Assembly: GCA_022225965.2 (NCBI GenBank)
Contig: JAKJXP020000123.1
Location: 56,670-120,669 of the forward strand
Direction: 5' to 3'
DNA: 64,000 bases
Source of the DNA: Diatrype stigma
Lineage: Eukaryota; Ascomycota; Sordariomycetes; Xylariales; Diatrypaceae
Shown: piece by piece, positions 22,719 to 34,197 of the stretch
Layout: each line of letters starts with the position of its first letter
How positions within the stretch are numbered: the first letter of the stretch is position 1
Notes under the pieces: model-generated
What the model saw: only the letters and a program-made list of their open reading frames with translations
What the model was told of the DNA's origin: nothing
The model's database searches: none
Made by a program: the position numbers and the translations under genes

Positions 22719-23495
22719 GGTATCGCTTTTTCATTACTTATACTGATCAGGAAATAACCAGCCATCAAAGGCCTTCTCAATAGTTCTCTCCCCTTTCCCC
22801 CCTTCCCCCCTTCCCCCTCCCCCTTCCCCCTCCCCCCCTCCTCCCTCCTCCTCCCTCCTCCCTCCTCCTCCTACCCTTCATATGAGAATTGATATTGGCG
22901 CTGTAACCACTCAGGGGCTCTTCCGGGTACTAAATCTCCAAGGTTAGTACCATTCCACCTTACCAGCGTAAAGCTCGTAGCGCGGTTGCTAGGCTGTAGG
23001 GGGGGCCTGCCAGTGCCAGCTGTTTGGCAAGCCCCCCGTCGTTATTCCGGGCTGTTCTACAGAGATTCAGAGTTAGTACCGGTTCAATTTGCCAATGTAA
23101 AGCGTGCAGCGCGGTTAGGGTTGGTGTCGTTGTAATAGTGGTAAGTGGTCAGTGGTAAGTGGTGGTAGTGCAGGTATTGGAAGTGGTAAGTGGCAGTGCA
23201 GGTGTTAGGATAGGGGATATAACATACCTAGTAAGCTGTGGTAGGACTCGCAAGCAGCTGGCAGGGTGGAATTGAGCCCCCGAGTGGTCGTTGTAGGCCT
23301 GTCAATTCTCATATGGGTACACCCCTCCCTCCCCCTCCCCCTCCCCTCCCTCCCTCCCCCCTCCTCCCCTCCTCCCCTCCTCCCCCTCCCTCCCTCCCCC
23401 CTCCTCCCCTCCTCCCCTCCTCCCCCTCCCCCCTTCCCCCCTTCCCCCCTTCCCCTTTCTTCCCCTATTTCCTGATCTTGAGTATAAGCGATACC
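22719..23495. repeat. inverted-repeat unit with two pyrimidine tracts and internal repeats
   Basis: Outer arms: 22719-22756 (GGTATCGCTT...GATCAGGAAATA) matches the reverse complement of 23466-23495 with small gaps. Inner arms: CATATGAGAATTGA at 22879-22892 is the exact reverse complement of 23302-23315. Between them is a diverged direct repeat (GTTAGTACC...GTAAAGC...GCGCGGTT) at about 22943-22990 and 23072-23118, and a G7/C6 hairpin at 22999-23037. Pyrimidine tracts on the plus strand lie at about 22790-22872 and 23322-23462. No coding frame is seen. It could be a non-autonomous mobile element or a decayed palindrome. Confidence 0.6.
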
Positions 23496-23580
23496 CTGGC
23501 ATGGCCTTTGAGGCCTGCCTCAGGTCTGGTACGACCTGTCTCAGGTCTTTGTGACCTGCTTCATTGTGTGTGAAATGGTA

Positions 23581-23625
23581 TGGTATGTGTGTGTATGTAT
23601 GTGTGTGTGTGTGTGTGTGTGTTAT
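23581..23625 (+). repeat. TG-rich microsatellite
   Basis: TATG/TGTG repeats ending in a run of about ten TG units, just past the stop codon of the convergent Rad26-like gene. Confidence 0.85.
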
Positions 23626-23688
23626 TTTTTGTTTTTGTTATATTATATTGTATGTGGTGTCGTGAGTTGATCCCTATTTTTGTTTGGG

Positions 23689-26464
23689 TCACGACAAGCC
23701 GCCAAAATAGACACCCAGCTCGGCCCCTTCCTCCTCCGTGACGGCAAGTTCGAGCAGTTCGTGTGCTAGCTCGGCCGTCTCCTCGCTAATGACAGCTATG
23801 TTTCCGTCGTCTGTCTCGGTTTCGGCAAAGTTGAGCCGTGCGAGGCTGAGGAGGTATTTTTGGGGCCCGCCCATCAGTCGATTGAGTTTCGTTGATACGT
23901 CGACTGTGTCCCGTGTCGCCGGGCTCCGGATAATCGTATGAAGTAGGAGCATGGCGTGGGCGATGAGAGCGGATAGGCCCTCATTCGTTGTGTATGAGGC
24001 GGGCGTGAGCGTTACTGGGTCGTAAGATAAATCGGCGGCTGTGGTATTGGTATTGGTATTGGTATTGGTAGTAGTAGTAGTAGTAGTTTTTGTTTTCTTA
24101 GTGTTTGTGGACTTTGATGTTGCAGTCCTAGTAGTGGTGGAGGGCATACATTGCATGTCCTCATTGTATAGTTCGTCAATCGATGCGTATATCAGGCTCA
24201 CGAGCCGCGGCACAATGCAGTCGCCGGCGGCCATTTGAGCCAAGCCGAACTCGGACCTAGAGAATGCGGCGAGAGTTTTGAGTATCTCGTTTCGCACGTT
24301 ACATAAGTCGTCCTTGTCGAGGTCCCAGAATCGCGGGAGCTCGACGAGCTGGACCGATACACGCTCGATGACATGGGCGGCTGTGAATTCTGCCGTCTGG
24401 CCTGGTGGTGTCGGGCCGATGCTCTGGGGAAATACCGACGTGCAGAGGAGCCGCAGGGTGACGAGAAAGTCTTGAATTGGGTGTTTGGGGCTCAGCATCA
24501 TGAGTATGAACTGCACGTGGATCTCGCTCCAGAAGTCAGAGATCGGAGGAGTGACACCGCCGGCCACAGGTGGTGAGGCGGCACAGCCGAGTGCTGTCAG
24601 ATATAGTAGAGACAGGATTCGGGTAGTTGGTATGTTGCGGTTGAATTTGATCCAGGTTTCATCAGTTGGATCATTAGGGTTGGTATTGTTGAATCTTGGT
24701 ATGCCGACATCGTAACATGACTCCATCGCAATTGGTATCAAAGAGGGTGCGATATATGGCGCCACAGCAGTAGTATAGAGCTGTAAAGTGATGGCGATAA
24801 GTGAGACAAGTTCGGTGATAGGCTCGAGACAAGATTCCTTGCGACAGGCTTCCCAGAGTTGGATAACCTGTTCGCAGAATTCTATGGGCAGGCGCATGGG
24901 GTCATTGGGGTTGCCTATGGCTGCTAGTTTCTGAAACAGGATCGAAGCAAGACTTTCTGTTGGTCTAGAGGAAAGTGCAAAGCCTGCCAGATAATCGAAG
25001 ACCAAAGTACGCCCATGCGCCGCGCTATGATTGAGGACAACCTTCAAGTACTGTTCGTAGATAGCTAGTTAGCAATGCTGAAGATATTCTGATAACACAA
25101 AGACGACTTACATCAAAGGTTGGTCCATGAGCCACCAAGGTGGTTTGTGGTTCAACGATATTGTCGTTGGATCCAGAATGGTCAACCACCATAAGTTCTT
25201 CAGAGTGTGTTTCAAGGGTATTGATAGGACTGTCGATGGCCAGACGTTTTCTTTTTCCTTTGGTCGGAGTTCTTGTTGCCCTGGCAGGAGGTTCTACTAT
25301 AGCGCTGGCGATAGCACCGGTATTTCTTCCTCTCTGGCCTTTGGTTGGGCTTCCGGCCATCTCGACATCCTCGAACCCGTCCGCGATGCCCCACGACTTC
25401 GCAGCCGCATTCTTCCTAGGGGTGGTGGGCGCGTCTTTTCGCTTAGCCCTGTTTAGTTCATCCCCGAGATCACGCTTGGTAAATTCAAGCTCGGTAGAAG
25501 CGGTGCGCTCCGCCACCTTTGCAGCTTCGATCGCTCTCTCATGTTTGGCTATCTGTTCTGCTGTTTGCTTTTTCAATGCCTGGAGTTCGCGATCATGATC
25601 CTGCCGCGACTTGTCCAGCCTGCTCCGGACGATTTGTATCTCGCCGTCCTTGGTGTTGAGCCTCGCTTGAAGATCGAGTATTTGTGCTTGTAGAGCAGCG
25701 AGTTCATGGCTAGTAGGACCGGTAGGCCGAGGCTGCTGTTGAGAAGCCTGGTACCGGGAAGGAACTGGAGGAGCAGGTCGTGATAGAGATGGTGCAGGAT
25801 GCGGGCGGATCTGGCTATGGCTGTATGGTGGCGGCGCAATTGGGGTTGACCCCGGTCGTGATTGCGGACGGGTATGTGATAGTTGCGGTTGCGGTTGCGG
25901 TTGCGGTTGCGGTTGCGGTTGCGGTTGCTGCGACGGGCGAATGCCTGGCGGTTGCCGTCCAACCTGATGCGATTGGCTCTGACGTTGGTTTGGTAGTTGG
26001 TGTGATGGTTGTTGTGGTAAAGGTGGTCGAGAAGCCAAGGATATAGTTTGATCGCGGAATTGGTTGGTTGGTGCGGCGGGCATAGGCCGTAGAGGGGGAG
26101 GTGGTTGACCCCATGATCTCTGCTGTTGAGGCACTATTCTTGCCGTTGCATTCGCAGTCGCAGTCGTAGTAGTTGTTGCTAGGTTCGTAGTTCGCGCAGC
26201 AGATGTGCTGGCGCTGGTAGTGGCAGGTATGGCGGGTTCGGCAGGCTGTTCGGGCTTCGCTGATGGTAAGATAGGGTTTCCGCGAAGCTCGTCCTGGACC
26301 ACGGCGTCATCGAGGTCGTCATCCTCGAAGTCATAATCTAGAAAGTTCTGGGACGGTTCATCGTACTTCTTCTGAGCTTGTGTAAACTGGATGGCGTTGT
26401 TCTCTAGCTCCTGTAAGGCATTGGCATTGAGAGCATCCAAGTCATCGTCAGAGAAGTCGTCCAT
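23689..26464 (-). CDS. Rad26/ATRIP-like DNA-damage checkpoint protein
   Basis: Partner of the ATR kinase (Rad3/UvsB in fungi), recruiting it to RPA-coated single-stranded DNA; known as Rad26 in fission yeast and UvsD in Aspergillus. Exons: 26464-25112 and 25050-23689 (904 residues), joined through GAT|GTAAGT...CAG|TAC. The conserved acidic N-terminus is MDDFSDDDLDALNANALQEL. A low-complexity Pro/Gln region with a (Gln-Pro) run follows, then a coiled coil at about 260-350 (ALQAQILDLQARLNTKDGEI). Exon 2 holds the helical C-terminal region (LSLLYLTALGCAA, FWSEIHVQFILMML). An ATG at 26488 would add eight residues; I chose 26464 because the family begins MDDF. A Thr/Asn repeat run lies in the C-terminal part. 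Confidence 0.88.
25884..25927 (+). repeat. GGTTGC hexamer array inside the Rad26/ATRIP-like gene
   Basis: About seven tandem GGTTGC units on the plus strand, coding for the Gln-Pro run on the minus strand. Such arrays vary in copy number between strains. Confidence 0.85.
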
Positions 26465-27345
26465 TGCGACACCGTGAGTCGTAGTCAAATAGTTTCATGC
26501 CCACTGCCCCGCGCAGTGTAAGTAGGTACTTAAGTAAGTATTCCTCCCACTACTTCGAATGTATTATGGGTCAACTGTGCAAGATCGATCGTGAATTGGG
26601 TCGAACGATCGATGGATTTTTGGGTTGGTCTTTTTTTTTTTTTCGTTTTCCTTTTGCTTGTGTTTTTGGGTTTTTGTGTTTTTCAGGACAAGGTGGAATG
26701 ATCGAAACCTTGTGTCGTCATAGGAAAATGAAAACTGGAAATAAAATGTACAGTTGACTCTTTGTGAAATTCGGGAACCATAGCAACAGCAACGGACGGG
26801 ACTTCGTAACTGGAAGGTATTGTAGGTATGTTCTTGGCACTTAGTGATCGCTAATAGTAATCGCGTTCAGACGCGACTCTCCTCGGTAGTAGGTAGGTCT
26901 AGTAGGTAGGTAGGTACCTAGGTGGCGTGTAAAGTGCCTGCTGATCATTGATCATCGATGCCCCAGCGCCCCATAGCGGATAGGTAGTGGGTATGGGTGC
27001 GCCTACTATACTACTGTAACTAGCATGTAAGTAGCATGTATGTAGGTATGTATGCGAGGCCGTTCAATGTTCGGGATCAAGCTGCTTCAAGAACTTCTCC
27101 AGTTGCATCGTCAAGTCCGGTAGTGGTAGCACTGTAGTACAACTCGTAGTGCTCTTAGGTAGGTCGGTATCGGGTATCGGGTATCGTACACTAAGGCCCA
27201 CGGGTATATGTTGTACACTATGCATATGCGCCACACTGCACCCTTCCAATGTCTAGTGACATTTCACACTTCACACCGCCATTGTGACAGGATGGCTGCG
27301 TGAGTGGTGAGTGGTGGAAGATCGTAAGTGGTGAGGTGAGCAAAG
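26465..27345. other. intergenic, no gene seen
   Basis: Spacer between two minus-strand genes. It has a T-run near 26630-26643, TAGG repeats around 26890-26922 with CCTAGG at 26917-26922, and further TGTAGG repeats near 27020-27055. No supported gene. Confidence 0.55.
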
Positions 27346-30300
27346 TTAAGGGGCCTTCGGAGCCGGCTTTGGCTTCCTCATCGGCCGCATCGGGTTCGTC
27401 GGCGGTACTGGCCGTCTCCGCACAACTTTCGGCTTAGGCGTGCCGTTCTCATCCGTCTGCGGCGACTTCGGCTTCGGCTTCGGTAACGAAGACGAAGACG
27501 AAGACGGCGTAGAGGGCTGAGCCAGCCCAAGAATAACCGGCTGTTTCTTCTTGGGCGGCGAGAGCACGAAGGCCGGGTTGATACTGGAGAGGCGGTTCGC
27601 GCGGTGAACTTCCTCCAGCGAGGCATCCACCTGCATAGGGTCGTCCGATGGTATAAACGGCGACTGCTGCGGTGGTGGCAGGATCAGCTGTGGCGGCGCG
27701 GGTGCTACTTCCATCTCCGTGTCCACCATCTGACGTGGTGGAGTCGACGGAGTCGGCGGTCGTAGCGTCAGCTGTGGTACGGGCGCGGGCTCCGTTACCA
27801 CTCCTTCCATCGGCTGATCAGGTGCCTCCTGGGTTTCCTCGGTGGCCACCTCCACCTCCATCGACTCGGCTAGTCGCTGCTCTTGCTCTATCTCTACATT
27901 CATAGGCATTGGCGGCGGAGCCGAGGGAGGCGGGGGCGGGCGAGGGGGTAAGGTTAAGGCCGGTTGCGGTGGTAGAGTCACCGACGGCCGCGGTGGCAAG
28001 GTCAAGGAAGGCGGTGCTGGAGAGGTCAAGGCAGGCTGCGACAACAGAGTCAACCCAGGGATCCGGACTTGTGTCGCCTGGATTTGGGTCGACGGCATCT
28101 GTGTCGGCTGGACTTGTGTCGTCGGCAGGGTGGCTTCCATCGCCTGAGGCTTTGGACCCTGCTCCCGCTGCTTTCCCTTCTCCTGCTTCCGTTCCTGATC
28201 CTTCTTCTCCTGTTGCTGTGGCTGTGCGCGCGACGAGACCAGGGGCAACGATAGTGGAGTTGGGGTCGGAGATGGTGGAAGGGGCGTTAGGATAGCAACG
28301 TCCACTGGCAGTTGCTTCTCCTCCCGCTCCTTCTCCTGCTCTTCCTGCCCATGTTGCTCCTGCTGCTGCTCATGTTGCTGCTGCTGTGGAGTCAACAAGG
28401 GCGAGGACGGGTAGAGAGGGGACGAAGGTAGAGATGGGAGGGGAGATGAAGGAGCGACTTCCGTCGGCAGCTGTTGCTGACTCTCCTTCTTCTGCCCCGG
28501 CTTTCCCTCTGCCTTCGCCTCCTGCTCTGTCTTGAGCTCCTTCTCCTTTCCCTTCCCCTTGCCCTGATCCGGCCGTTGTGACTGCTTCGCTCTCTGACCT
28601 AACCGACCACGTGGCTTCAAGATTTCTCTGTCTTTCAGCGGGATGGTCCATTTAGGTTTGACGTTGGAGTCGTCGTCAGACTCCTCCTTCGCAGGCGAAT
28701 CAGCCACGAACTTGGGCACATAATTTGCCACAGGCACAGACGCAAACACAGACGCAGGCGCAGACGTAGACGCAGGCGCAGACGTAGACGCAGGCGTAGG
28801 CGTAGGCGTAGGTACAGGCGTAGGCACAGGCACAGGCGCTGGCACTGGCACAGGCGCAGGCGCAGGCGCAGATGCATTCATCGACGCGGCAATTGCAGAC
28901 AAATTTGCAAGAACCTCCTGAAGCGACGGCGTAGGCATAGGCGCAGGCGCAGGCGCAGGCACGGGCGCAGGCACGGGCGTAGGCGTAGGCGCTGGAGCGG
29001 GGGCGGCGGTCTGGGCAGGGGCAGGCTCAGGCTCTTTGTCGTCGTCGGACTCCCACTCCGACTCAGACTCAGATGCCTTCCTCGACACTGACCCTGATTC
29101 CTCCTCGCCGGGACCCTCGTCCGGCTCCTCGTCTGATCCCACCGGTTCCTCGTCTAATCCAGACCCCGCGTCTGAGCCTTGGTTCGAACCCAATCCCAGC
29201 TCATTCAGCGCTTCTTCAAGATCAGCCTCGAGCTGAACTTCGGAAGGCGAAGGCGAAGGGGAAGGGGCTCTAGCCGAAGCCGGAGTGGTCGGCGGGGAAG
29301 GAACGGGTTCGGTGGCCGGGGTGGGATCGCTGGCCTCGGCGGCGGCGGCAGTGTTAGGCGTCTCCAGTACTGGTGACGCGGAAGAGAGAAGGTCTGCGAT
29401 GGCAGGGATGGAGAAAACAGAGGCTGGAGCAAGCTCCGATACCTGCTGTTGTTCCCCAAGCTGCTCCTGGGGCTGCTCCTGGGATTGCTCCTGGGGCTGC
29501 TCCTGGGGCTGCTCCTGCTGTTGCTGCTGCTGTTGCTCCTGCTCCTGAGACGGAGACAGGAAGACCTCCTGCGGAAGCGGAGGGAGACTGGGCTCCAACA
29601 GTGCGGAGGCATCGCCAGCGTCCGCGAATTGCTGGGCTACTAGTCGCTCCAGCTCGATTCGCTCGCGCTCTCGTTCCTTCTCTCGTTCCTCCAGCTTGTG
29701 CTGCCTCTCCGCCTGCTCCAACAGTTGCAGCCGGAACGTCTCGTTCTGCTGCAGCACCTGTTGTTGCAGTTGGAGTAGCTGCTGCTGGATCTGCTGCTGG
29801 CCGTTAAGCAGCTCCTCATGCTGCTTCTTCTGCTCCATCTGCAGGCGCAGTCGCTCTTGGCGCTGCTTCTCCTCTCGTTGCAGTTCATCCTCCTGCACAC
29901 CCTGCTGGCGGTCCAGCTTTTGCTTCTGGAGCTCCTGCCCCTTCTGCTTCAGGAGGTCCTGCTCCTGCTTCTGCTTCTGGAGATCTAGCTCCTTCTGCTT
30001 CAGCTTATGGAGCTCTTCCTCCTTCAGCTTCTGGAACTCTCGCTCCTTCTGCTGGAGTTCCTGCTCCTTCCGCTTCAGGATTGCCTGCTCCTTCTGCATC
30101 TGCTTCTGGAGCTCATGCTCCTTCAGCTTCAGCTTCTGAAGCTCTTCATCCCTCCGCTTCTGGAACTCTCGCTCCTTCTGGAGTTCCTGCTCCTTCTGTC
30201 TCTGGAGTTCCTGCTCCTCCAGCTTCTGCTTCTGGAGCTCATGCTCCTTCTGCTTCTGCTTTCGAAGCTCTTCCTCCTTCGACTTCCGGAGCTCTTCCTC

Positions 30301-31629
30301 CTGCCGGCGCTCCTGCTCTTTCCGCTCCTGGAGTTCCTGCTCCATCTGCTTCTGCTTCTGGCGCTCTTCCTCCAGTTGCTTCTCGAGCGCTTGCTCCAGC
30401 TGCTGGACCCGCCGCTTCTCCTTTTCCGCCGCTCGGTTCTTACGCAGGAGCTGGGCCTCCTCCCGCTCCCGCTTCTCCCGATGCTGCTTCTCAATCTCCA
30501 AGCGCTCCTGCTCCTTCCTCTCTTCCCACTCCCTCTTGTTTCGCTGGTCCCTTCTCTCAGCTTCCTCCCTCGCCTCACGCATGGCTTGCGTGCGGTTCGG
30601 TCTGTTGGCTTCGATCCAGGCCAGTTCAGCGTTTCGCCGGTCCCTTCTCTCAGCTTCCTCCGTGGCCTCACGCATGGCTTGCGTGCGGCTCGGTTTGTTG
30701 GCTTCGATCAGGGCCAGTTCAGCCGCGGCAGCAGCGTCACGTCTGGCCTTAGCACGATCAATACATGCCTGCCGGGCATTCCTCGCAATCTGCGAAGGAT
30801 TGACAACCGGCTTCCGGATGACCGCAGGCTTAACCTGCTCGTTCACGGTCTCCTTCTGGGGCTGGATCGGTGGCTGTGGCTGAGTCGGTAACTGTGGCTG
30901 GACGGGTACATGTGGGTGGATCTCGGCTATGGTGATCACGCTGGTGCACCGTAAGCTCGGCAATACCTTCTTCGACTGCGGCTTTGGCTCGGGCTCAGGC
31001 TCAGGCTCTGCTGGCTCTGAGTTGCCAAGGCTCGCGTCTAGGTATACCGCAACTGCCAGGAACTTACGGGCCGCGGATTGGCGACACATAGCGCGAGTGC
31101 TGGAGAGGTAGTCGGAGAGGCGCGCAAGGAGTTGGCCCAATTGGTGGAACCATTGGGTGATATGGCGGAAACAATAGGCGAAGAAAAAAATCAACGCCTG
31201 TCGAACTCGGTCAAGGCCGACCTTCAGGAGGGATGGTCGGAAGGCAATGACGAATAGGAGAATGAGGTATACCGGAAGCTTGATACCCGCTTCGCGGCTA
31301 GACTCTAACACCACCAGAGCGCCCGCCACGACGGTAGCTCCGACGTAGGCGTTCATGGCGTGGAGGTAGATGATGTAGAGGAGGATGAGGTATAGGTCGT
31401 AGGAGACATTATAGTCCCCATACGTATAGATAAGCCAAGAGGCGAACCAATTGGCATAGCCAAGACCTAAGGCCAAGGCTCTCTCTGTGTATGTACAGAA
31501 AGCAAGGACGATACAAAACCCAAGGACGAAACCGCCCGTTGAGGGGTGCTCCAGCTCCGTAAAGACTGGGCACAGAAGGTCGAAGACCAGGAAGAGGGCC
31601 AAGAAATCGAAAATACCGGCGCGATACAT
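27346..31629 (-). CDS. large membrane and coiled-coil protein of unknown function
   Basis: Not recognised. One uninterrupted 1427-codon frame. The N-terminal 150 residues hold about five hydrophobic segments (FDFLALFLVFDLLCPVF; GGFVLGFCIVLAFCTY; NWFASWLIYTYG; LYLILLYIIYL; LPVYLILLFVIAF). Residues about 280-665 are a very charged Glu/Lys/Gln/Arg coiled coil with many QKEQELQ-type heptads, beginning with two 31-residue tandem repeats (304-334, 335-365: ELAxIEANxPxRTQAMREA). Then come a Gln/Glu run (about 690-730), an Asp/Glu/Ser segment, an Ala-Pro/Thr-Pro repeat block (about 870-965) and a Pro-rich tail ending RPMRKPKPAPKAP. The frame is open to 31773, but the ATG at 31629 starts just before the first membrane segment. 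It could be a membrane-tethered scaffold; function unknown. Confidence 0.75.
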   Translation of the reverse strand: MYRAGIFDFLALFLVFDLLCPVFTELEHPSTGGFVLGFCIVLAFCTYTERALALGLGYANWFASWLIYTYGDYNVSYDLYLILLYIIYLHAMNAYVGATVVAGALVVLESSREAGIKLPVYLILLFVIAFRPSLLKVGLDRVRQALIFFFAYCFRHITQWFHQLGQLLARLSDYLSSTRAMCRQSAARKFLAVAVYLDASLGNSEPAEPEPEPEPKPQSKKVLPSLRCTSVITIAEIHPHVPVQPQLPTQPQPPIQPQKETVNEQVKPAVIRKPVVNPSQIARNARQACIDRAKARRDAAAAAELALIEANKPSRTQAMREATEEAERRDRRNAELAWIEANRPNRTQAMREAREEAERRDQRNKREWEERKEQERLEIEKQHREKREREEAQLLRKNRAAEKEKRRVQQLEQALEKQLEEERQKQKQMEQELQERKEQERRQEEELRKSKEEELRKQKQKEHELQKQKLEEQELQRQKEQELQKEREFQKRRDEELQKLKLKEHELQKQMQKEQAILKRKEQELQQKEREFQKLKEEELHKLKQKELDLQKQKQEQDLLKQKGQELQKQKLDRQQGVQEDELQREEKQRQERLRLQMEQKKQHEELLNGQQQIQQQLLQLQQQVLQQNETFRLQLLEQAERQHKLEEREKERERERIELERLVAQQFADAGDASALLEPSLPPLPQEVFLSPSQEQEQQQQQQQEQPQEQPQEQSQEQPQEQLGEQQQVSELAPASVFSIPAIADLLSSASPVLETPNTAAAAEASDPTPATEPVPSPPTTPASARAPSPSPSPSEVQLEADLEEALNELGLGSNQGSDAGSGLDEEPVGSDEEPDEGPGEEESGSVSRKASESESEWESDDDKEPEPAPAQTAAPAPAPTPTPVPAPVPAPAPAPMPTPSLQEVLANLSAIAASMNASAPAPAPVPVPAPVPVPTPVPTPTPTPASTSAPASTSAPASVFASVPVANYVPKFVADSPAKEESDDDSNVKPKWTIPLKDREILKPRGRLGQRAKQSQRPDQGKGKGKEKELKTEQEAKAEGKPGQKKESQQQLPTEVAPSSPLPSLPSSPLYPSSPLLTPQQQQHEQQQEQHGQEEQEKEREEKQLPVDVAILTPLPPSPTPTPLSLPLVSSRAQPQQQEKKDQERKQEKGKQREQGPKPQAMEATLPTTQVQPTQMPSTQIQATQVRIPGLTLLSQPALTSPAPPSLTLPPRPSVTLPPQPALTLPPRPPPPPSAPPPMPMNVEIEQEQRLAESMEVEVATEETQEAPDQPMEGVVTEPAPVPQLTLRPPTPSTPPRQMVDTEMEVAPAPPQLILPPPQQSPFIPSDDPMQVDASLEEVHRANRLSSINPAFVLSPPKKKQPVILGLAQPSTPSSSSSSLPKPKPKSPQTDENGTPKPKVVRRRPVPPTNPMRPMRKPKPAPKAP

Positions 31630-34197
31630 CTTGGTGACAACTTCCGGTGGTGCTATGTAGATAGAGAGAGAAAGGTGGGTGAGGATGGGTATAGAATAGG
31701 TAGAGAGGAAGGTATGTATATATGGGATGATGTTGGTGGCTAGACTGATTCGTACGAAACAGTAGGTAAACAATCAATCCCGAAAGATATCAATCCGAAG
31801 TAAAACGAATCTCAAGATGTGTTGGTTTGCTGAACGAAGGCGAAAGAACAGATGATGAGGTTCGTGAAGATGATGGATAGTAGAGATGGAAGATGGGAAG
31901 TCTTGCTGAAAACTCTGCAGTTGAATCAATCTTCTGATGGATGAAGGAAAGATGGAAGGATGGAAAAATTGAAAGTAGGAGGGCAGGTATTTAGGCAAGT
32001 AGGTAGGTAGGTAGGTAGGCAGGTAGGCAGTTAAATCAGTAAGTAGGTAGGTATGAAGGTACCTAGGTACTGGCAAGACTTTTCCAATTGCGAGTTCTGG
32101 TTGGTCAGTTCCAGGTCTGCTTTGCAGGAAAGTGAATTGAGGAAGGCCTAAACTGATCAAGAAGCAGTGATTAGCACCCTGCTGGGTTGGTTGGAAGGGC
32201 GATTAGTGGTTGATTGGGATCAGTACAGGCCTGGTCTTTGTCAGGTAGTGATCACACTCGGTTGCCGGTGTACAGACAGTCCATCCAGGTGTGTAACCAA
32301 CATGTCACTTCTCAGTCTTTTGTTACGTATCTATAGGTATGCATGACTATTGATGCACCTACTATATACTTATCAGTGTAGTAACCTCGTAATGAGGCTC
32401 TTGCTGCATCAGCAGGACGCTGCAATTTTCCATCCAATCATAATACTTGTCTCTCTATCCCGTAATATAATCAGTTCTAATCAGAAAAACGACTGTTTAG
32501 GCCATGCCCAAAGCGTGTCTGCGTGAGTCATATGATGCTGCTAATACACTCTTACATGTATCCCCATCCAGATAGTTACACATGCCTACATAATCAACTT
32601 GATTAGATGCCTAAGAAAACCAAACGCATGGAGGTACACAGATGATTAAAGGCCTATCAGCGGTACTGATTTTGGCATACGTGATCCGATCTAAATTTCT
32701 TGCAGTGTATTATATACATACGTATCATCACTGATTGCTACTAGAGAAGATGATGTCTGGAATCAATTGCTGCTGCCCTGTTGTATCATTTGGCATTCAA
32801 TGTACTTAGAGATCGCGGTACACGAAAGTCCAGACCCAGGAATGTATCCAGAGGATACCTATCCTACATCTACAGCAGAAGGTCTCTCGATCAACGATTT
32901 ATGATACATGGACGTGTACATCCCTTGACTTGCCTACATAAGTACCTAACGCCCTGCCCTACAGTGTGCTATCAACATTGCGATTGGGATCGAGACGTAT
33001 GCCTAAGTAACTGCCAGTTTGATTTTCCTCTGGGTACATACAAGATAACCATCAGAGATGGCAAGACACTGGAAGACTGTAGCATCAGGGTATCGATTAG
33101 TAGAAGTAGTAGATAGTTGATGGCTTTGGATTGCCAACCAGACCGTGATAGGATAACACGACATTTCTGATCCAACGATATCAACCGTGGCATCGTACAT
33201 CTCATTACATCTCATGGATTGCCTTCACGAACCTCGAACTTGGCCATACAGAATTATACAGAAGGTACCTGTGTCGTTGATGGTCGTTGAAGTGCTGCCC
33301 CTCATTGGTTGATTCGTGTCCCCACCTTCCCAATGCATCATACGCGCTTCAGCCCCGCGATTGGCCCCCCACGACCTACCTAGGTAGTTAGGGACCCTCA
33401 ACCAGGGACCTCCACCAGGTACCCTGAACTTGCTCACCCCACTACCAACTACCACCTTGGAAATGTTCCCTATCGATTGTATGATCAGCCATTGTATGTC
33501 GCAGCACGAACTGGATGAATTGTAATGAAGTACCTAGGTATCTATTCTGAGTACTATGTGCCTTTCAATTGGTCAATCCCTGCTTCATAGATAAGCGATA
33601 AGCCCCTAGTACGTATTTTATATTTTGACGTCATCTGTTTACTTCCAAGGTTGATTGATAACCGATCGCGCATTCAAGACCAGCCTCCCAGGGCTCCTAG
33701 TCATCCATGTATGCTTCTAAACACAGTATCTATCCTCATAGTGAACGTATGACCATTTTGAATATCCGGGCCATTGATCTGGGCAGATCTGGGGTCCGGT
33801 GATCATCAGCGCTGTTGCTCCATGTTGACGGTCTTGGCCCTCCCAATTCCGAAAGTGGGGATGTCGGATCTGCCTGATCGCTCGGGATAAGATGACTGGT
33901 TGCGACTTTATCGCCGGCGACCCACGCACCTCACGCTCTTGCAGCCCCACGATGCACGGTACTTCGTTCTATCTTCTAAACCTCTAACTCCGCGACCTGG
34001 AAGAAGTTTGCGCTGACTACGTCGGGAATACAGTCAGATCCGTTCCATGAGATGTGAGATGTTGGAGGTTAAATAGCACTTAGGTAGCGACCATGAATAG
34101 AAGCATATTTCTCGCAGTTCAGAAAGCTTTCAGAGGCCATCACCTCAGTGACACTGTGACAAGTAGCTAGACAACATTGCAAATAACAAGCAACACC
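31630..34197. other. long intergenic, no gene seen
   Basis: About 2.6 kb between divergent genes. It contains a TAGG-repeat block at about 31990-32070 and CCTAGG palindromes at 32062-32067, 33379-33384 and 33533-33538. Open frames up to about 128 codons are either repeat-driven or unrecognisable. Confidence 0.55.

Noticed and set aside
30007..30891. 294-codon Leu-rich frame opposite the coiled-coil gene
   Set aside because: Mirror of CTG/CTC-rich antisense of a Glu/Gln/Lys coiled coil, not a real membrane protein.
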